Below are positions 60,347-64,000 of a DNA stretch of 64,000 bases, piece by piece. Both the position numbers and the translations under genes were made by a program. Numbering within the stretch: position 1 is the first letter of the stretch; every line of letters starts with the position of its first letter. The notes beneath the pieces are model-generated. The model was not told the origin of the DNA. It did no database searches and saw only the letters and a program-made list of their open reading frames with translations. The stretch lies in assembly GCF_029813785.1 (NCBI RefSeq), contig NZ_JARVKY010000024.1:80463-144462 (forward strand), given 5' to 3'. This DNA is from Streptomyces sp. DH41. GTDB taxonomy: Bacteria > Actinomycetota > Actinomycetes > Streptomycetales > Streptomycetaceae.

Positions 60347-62071
60347 TCAGGAGGGGCGGGCCATGGCCTTGACGAAGGCGCGCTCGACGTCGGCGGCGGA
60401 GAGGACACCGTAGATCTCGCCGGTCTCCTCGACGACCAGGTACTCGGTCGCCGGGTCGGCGCGCAGGGCGTCCAGGAGTTCCTCGCCGGACAGTTCGGCG
60501 GACAGGCGCATGCCCTCGGTGAGGTCCTGGGCGAGGGTGCTGACCGGTACCCAGGGGCGGCGGTGTTCGGGTACGCCGACGATGGCGGCCTCGCGGACCA
60601 GCGAGACGGGCCTGCCGTCGGCGTCGACGACGACCAGGGCGCGGGCCCCGGAGGCGTTGGCGCGGCGCAGGGCTTCGGAGAGCGGGGTGTCGGCCGGGAC
60701 GGGGACGGCGCGCCTGGTGAGGGCGCGGGCGCGCAGCTCCGGGAGGTGTTCGCGCAGGCGGGCCATGCGCAGGCTGTTTCCGGCGCCGGTCCAGATGATC
60801 GCGGCGAGGATCGCGGCGAGCAGGGCGTCCAGGATGGTGTCCATGCCGACGTCGTCCGCGGCGCCGGAACCGAGGGACTGGGTGAGCAGTGGCAGGCCGA
60901 TCAGGACGGCGATGGCGAGGGCCCGGCCGACCCAGGCGGCGGCGATCGTGCCGTGCATGGGCTTGCCGGTGATCTTCCAGACGACGGCGCGGAGCATCCG
61001 GCCGCCGTCCAGGGGGAGGCCGGGCAGCAGGTTGAAGGCGGCCACGAGGAGGTTGGAGATCATGAGGCCGGCCAGCAGGACGCCGGGGACGCCGTCGGGG
61101 TCGACGGGCAGCAGGGCGGCGTAGAAGACGCCGGCGAGGACGAGGGAGAGCAGGGGGCCGACGAAGGCCAGTACGAACTCGCGGCCGGGGGTCTCGGCCT
61201 CCTTCTCGATCTCGGAGACGCCGCCGAAGAACTGGAGCTGGATGCGGCGGACCGGGAGCTTGAAGCGGAGGGCGGCGACGGTGTGGGCCAGTTCGTGGAC
61301 GAGGACGGAGGCGTAGAAGGCGACCGCGAAGAAGAGGGAGACCAGGTAGCGTGCGGCGCCCAGCTCGGGCAGGACGCGGTCCAGCTGGCCGCCGAACACC
61401 CAGGTGATCAGGGCGGCGACCAGGAACCAGCTGGGCGCGACGTAGACGGGTACACCGAAGGGCCGGCCCATCAGGAGTCCGCCCCCGGGCTCCGGCCGAC
61501 GCTGTGGTGGCCGCCCCGGGCCGGGTCCGGCGCTCTCGTGGGCATCGGTGCGGGGGCTGTCGGCGTGGGGGCCGCGGCCGTCCGGGCCGGACCGGGCAGG
61601 CGCGTGGGCGGAACGGTCGCCTCGGGCGTGGGGGGAGTCCGGCCGGCGGGCTTCGGTGCCGGCGCTGCCGGCGGCCGGGTCCGTCGACGGGCGGAGGGTG
61701 CCGCCACCGTCGGAGCCCGGCGGCTCGGGAGCGGCCCCCTCGCGGCCGTGCGTCTGCGCGCCCGGCGTCTCGGGGTCCGCGTCCCGCGTGGATGTCTCGC
61801 GGCCCGGCTCACTCGTGGACGTCTCGCGGCCCGGTGTTCCAGGGGGCTGGGGCAGTGGGCGGTCCTCGGCGGTCTCCGGCGCCCTTCGGGGCTGCTCCTC
61901 GGGGGCCTCGCCCGTCGTCCGGGGCCGGTCCGCGGGTCGTTTCCCGGGTGGACCGGAATCCGCGGGTTCCGGCTGGGTGGCGTCGGCGGCCTGGGCCTGA
62001 GGCCCTGCCTGGGGCTCGGCCGACTCGTCGTTACCGGACCGCGGCTGCCCGCTCCCGCCGCTCACGTCCAC
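60347..62071 (-). CDS. Site-2-type zinc metalloprotease with CBS pair and long disordered N-terminus
   Basis: The GTG at 62071 (AGGGG five bases upstream) gives 574 residues. Residues ~1-200 are Pro/Gly/Asp-rich and disordered. The membrane protease starts at MGRPFGVPVYVAPSWFL, with the zinc motif 259-HELAH-263 and LPGLPLDGGRML (third ligand Asp). Two CBS domains close the protein (VPADTPLSEALRRANASGAR, GEELLDALRADPATEYLVVE). SpoIVFB-like members cleave membrane-bound regulators; CBS pairs sense nucleotides. The substrate is unknown. An internal start at MGRPFG would give a more usual size. Confidence 0.92.
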   Translation of the reverse strand: MDVSGGSGQPRSGNDESAEPQAGPQAQAADATQPEPADSGPPGKRPADRPRTTGEAPEEQPRRAPETAEDRPLPQPPGTPGRETSTSEPGRETSTRDADPETPGAQTHGREGAAPEPPGSDGGGTLRPSTDPAAGSAGTEARRPDSPHARGDRSAHAPARSGPDGRGPHADSPRTDAHESAGPGPGRPPQRRPEPGGGLLMGRPFGVPVYVAPSWFLVAALITWVFGGQLDRVLPELGAARYLVSLFFAVAFYASVLVHELAHTVAALRFKLPVRRIQLQFFGGVSEIEKEAETPGREFVLAFVGPLLSLVLAGVFYAALLPVDPDGVPGVLLAGLMISNLLVAAFNLLPGLPLDGGRMLRAVVWKITGKPMHGTIAAAWVGRALAIAVLIGLPLLTQSLGSGAADDVGMDTILDALLAAILAAIIWTGAGNSLRMARLREHLPELRARALTRRAVPVPADTPLSEALRRANASGARALVVVDADGRPVSLVREAAIVGVPEHRRPWVPVSTLAQDLTEGMRLSAELSGEELLDALRADPATEYLVVEETGEIYGVLSAADVERAFVKAMARPS

Positions 62072-62245
62072 GGTGTCCCCTCGTTCGAAGCGTCTCCCGC
62101 GCCTGGCGGGCGGGAGGGTCTCGTGTCGATGGTATGCGTCCGTCGCGAACCGTTCCGCCCCGGCACCCCTGTGCTTCCCTTCCGTCGCAAGGGTCACGGC
62201 CGCGGGCTGGGGCGTTGTCAGTGGCGGGCCGTAAGGTCTGTGGGC

Positions 62246-63253
62246 ATGGAGACGAGCATCGAGGATGTCGCGGAGGACGCCGGCGGATCCGCCGCGTCGG
62301 CGGCGACGGTGGCGGACGACGCGGACGCGGCGCCGGCCGCGGCGGCCACCACCACGGCCTCCGCGCCCGCATCCGTGCCCATGGCCGTACCCGTGGCCGT
62401 GGCCAAGGCGCCCGCCTCACTGTCGCCCTCCCGGGCCGGCGACTTCATGCAGTGTCCGCTGTTGTACCGGTTCCGGGTCATCGACCGCCTGCCGGAGAAG
62501 CCGAGCGAGGCGGCGACGAGGGGCACCCTGGTGCACGCGGTGCTGGAGCGGCTCTTCGACGCCCCGGCGGCCGAGCGCACCGCGCCGCGGGCCAGGTCGC
62601 TGGTTCCGGGTCAGTGGGACCGGCTGCGGGAGAGCAGGCCGGAGGTCGGTGAGCTGTTCGCCGACGACCCGGAGGGCGAGCGGCTGGCGCAGTGGCTCGG
62701 CGAGGCGGAGCGGCTGGTCGAGCGCTGGTTCACCCTGGAGGACCCGAGCCGGCTGGAGCCCGCCGAGCGGGAGCTGTTCGTGGAGGCGGAGCTGGACTCC
62801 GGGCTGCGGCTGCGCGGCATCATCGACCGGGTCGACGTGGCGCCCACCGGCGAGGTGCGGATCGTCGACTACAAGACGGGCAAGGCGCCCCGGCCGCAGT
62901 ACGCCGAGGGCGCGCTGTTCCAGATGAAGTTCTACGCGCTGGTGGTGTGGCGGCTGAAGAAGGTCGTGCCGCGGCGGCTGCAGCTCGTCTATCTCGGCAG
63001 CGGTGACGTGCTCACGTACGACCCGGTCGTCGACGACCTGGAGCGGGTCGAGCGCAAGCTGCTGGCGCTGTGGGAGGCCATCCGGCTGGCGACGGAGACG
63101 GGTGACTGGCGGCCGCGTCCCACCAAGCTGTGCGGGTGGTGCGACCACCAGGCGCACTGCCCGGAGTTCGGCGGAACTCCCCCTCCCTATCCGCTGCCGG
63201 TGAGGGTGGCCGACTCCGGCCGCGTGGAGCAGGGCAGAATGGGAGCGGACTAG
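62246..63253 (+). CDS. RecB-family PD-(D/E)XK nuclease with Fe-S cysteine motif
   Basis: The 335-residue protein has a variable Ala-rich N-terminus (~55 residues), then SLSPSRAGDFMQCPLLYRFR. The nuclease core is GIIDRVDVAPTGEVRIVDYK (D...D-Y-K), with an Ala/Gln helix QMKFYALVVWRLKK. Cysteines form an AddB-like pattern: Cys in MQCPLL, then CGWCDHQAHC, suggesting a 4Fe-4S nuclease domain. It likely cuts DNA. It is divergent from the site-2 protease gene. Confidence 0.92.
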   Translation: METSIEDVAEDAGGSAASAATVADDADAAPAAAATTTASAPASVPMAVPVAVAKAPASLSPSRAGDFMQCPLLYRFRVIDRLPEKPSEAATRGTLVHAVLERLFDAPAAERTAPRARSLVPGQWDRLRESRPEVGELFADDPEGERLAQWLGEAERLVERWFTLEDPSRLEPAERELFVEAELDSGLRLRGIIDRVDVAPTGEVRIVDYKTGKAPRPQYAEGALFQMKFYALVVWRLKKVVPRRLQLVYLGSGDVLTYDPVVDDLERVERKLLALWEAIRLATETGDWRPRPTKLCGWCDHQAHCPEFGGTPPPYPLPVRVADSGRVEQGRMGAD

Positions 63254-63267
63254 CGAAGGAGACTTAC

Positions 63268-63939
63268 GTGGCCATCCGCGTCCTACTGGTCGACGACCAG
63301 CCGTTGCTGCGCACCGGCTTCCGGATGATTCTGGAGGCGGAGCAGGACATCGCTGTCGTCGGCGAGGCCGGAGACGGCCTCCAAGCACTCGACCAGGTGC
63401 GGGCGCTGCAGCCCGATGTGGTGCTGATGGACATCCGCATGCCGCGGATGGACGGTGTGGAGGCGACCCGGCAGATCACCGGGCCCGAGCGGGACGGTCC
63501 GGCGAAGGTGCTGGTGCTGACCACCTTCGACCTCGACGAGTACGTGGTGGAGGCGTTGAAGGCGGGGGCCAGCGGGTTCCTGCTGAAGGATGCCCCGGCC
63601 AACGAACTGGTGCAGGCCATCCGCGTGGTGGCGAGCGGTGAGGCGATGCTCGCGCCGAGTATCACCCGGCGGCTGCTCGACAAGTACGCCACGCATCTGC
63701 CGTCCGGCGACGAGCCGGTGCCGGACACCCTGCACACTCTGACGGACCGTGAGGTGGAGGTGCTGAAGCTGGTGGCCCGCGGCCTGTCCAACGCGGAGAT
63801 CGCGGCCGATCTCTTCGTCAGCGAGACCACTGTCAAGACGCATGTGGGGCATGTGCTGACCAAGCTGGGCCTGCGCGACCGGGTGCAGGCCGCGGTGTAC
63901 GCCTACGAGAGCGGCCTGGTCCGCCCCGGCGCGCAGTAG
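63268..63939 (+). CDS. NarL/FixJ-type response regulator
   Basis: The GTG at 63268 (GAAGGAG eight bases upstream) gives 223 residues. The receiver has phosphoacceptor Asp55 in VVLMDIRMPRMDG, with Thr in VLTTFD and Lys in FLLKDAP. The LuxR-type HTH is LTDREVEVLKLVARGLSNAE and SETTVKTHVGHVLTKLGLRD. It starts 14 bp after the nuclease gene, so the two may be co-transcribed. No kinase is visible in the window; one may lie beyond its right edge. Confidence 0.95.
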   Translation: MAIRVLLVDDQPLLRTGFRMILEAEQDIAVVGEAGDGLQALDQVRALQPDVVLMDIRMPRMDGVEATRQITGPERDGPAKVLVLTTFDLDEYVVEALKAGASGFLLKDAPANELVQAIRVVASGEAMLAPSITRRLLDKYATHLPSGDEPVPDTLHTLTDREVEVLKLVARGLSNAEIAADLFVSETTVKTHVGHVLTKLGLRDRVQAAVYAYESGLVRPGAQ

Positions 63940-63972
63940 GCCGCGCGGGTGCGGGCGCGAGCACCGGCACCC

Positions 63973-64000
63973 GCACCCCCGCACCCCCGCACCCCCGCAC
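63973..64000. repeat. 8-bp tandem repeat at window end
   Basis: gcaccccc repeats at least 3.5 times and runs off the window edge. It lies downstream of the response regulator and may be part of its terminator region. Confidence 0.7.

Noticed and set aside
60563..62245. N-terminal extension of the RecB-like gene
   Set aside because: It is antisense to the site-2 protease; the family homology begins after ATG at 62246.

Overview
The window is chromosomal DNA of a Streptomyces, or a very close relative. Evidence: very high GC with strong third-position GC bias, frequent GTG and TTG starts, a Pup-proteasome locus, a conservon (sensor/roadblock/DUF742/GTPase/P450), the PafBC pair, and gene order that, from memory, parallels the S. 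coelicolor region from pheS-pheT through the glnA4-type cluster, cvn9 and the proteasome. No rRNA, tRNA, IS element, prophage or CRISPR was seen. Most of the window is core genome, with a few species-variable touches: tandem repeats, small duplications and one nuclease gene.

Layout. 1-9.9 kb: the 5' part of an NsdA-like regulator; pheS-pheT; an orphan soluble sensor kinase; a SpoU rRNA methyltransferase; infC-rpmI-rplT with an AUC-initiated infC; a DUF1844 gene. 9.8-17.1 kb: an SseB-like protein, a beta-lactamase-fold hydrolase, a mycosin-like membrane subtilisin translationally coupled to a proline-repeat membrane protein, an alanine-racemase-fold enzyme and a DUF2510 membrane protein. 17.2-22.4 kb: a gamma-glutamylation catabolic cluster (SDR, aldehyde dehydrogenase, GlnA4-type synthetase, divergent FadR-type regulator, gamma-glutamyl hydrolase). 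22.5-26 kb: a divergent LysR/TDT-exporter pair, a BtuF-like binding protein and an XRE-cupin regulator. 26.4-30.1 kb: an osmoprotectant ABC importer whose permease is fused to two substrate-binding domains. 30.3-34.1 kb: a stand-alone 5'-3' exonuclease, an iron-box-controlled siderophore-interacting protein, a GNAT enzyme and an RluA-family pseudouridine synthase.

34.1-38.7 kb: conservon cvnA-B-C-D plus a CYP157-type P450 lacking the EXXR arginine. 39-44.1 kb: a Ski2-like helicase, tatA-tatC and two small proteins. 44.1-58 kb: the pupylation/proteasome region on the minus strand: arc, dop, pup, an endonuclease-VII-type nuclease, prcB, prcA, then (past a LacI/MFS pair) pafA, two FKBP isomerases, pafB and pafC. 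58-64 kb: a 3Fe-4S ferredoxin, a secreted protein, trmI, a CBS-containing site-2 protease, a RecB-like nuclease with an iron-sulfur cysteine pattern and a NarL-type response regulator.

How the parts work together: PafA ligates Pup to substrates, Dop removes it, Arc unfolds tagged proteins into the PrcA/PrcB core, and PafB/PafC are the WYL activators of the LexA-independent DNA damage response. The GlnA4-type cluster would glutamylate an amine, oxidise it through the aldehyde dehydrogenase and release glutamate through the class-I amidotransferase-like hydrolase, under a GntR repressor. The most unusual items are the nuclease gene embedded in the Pup-proteasome operon, the double-receptor permease, the repeat protein/mycosin pair, and a 70-bp duplication that regenerates the 3' ends of two convergent genes.
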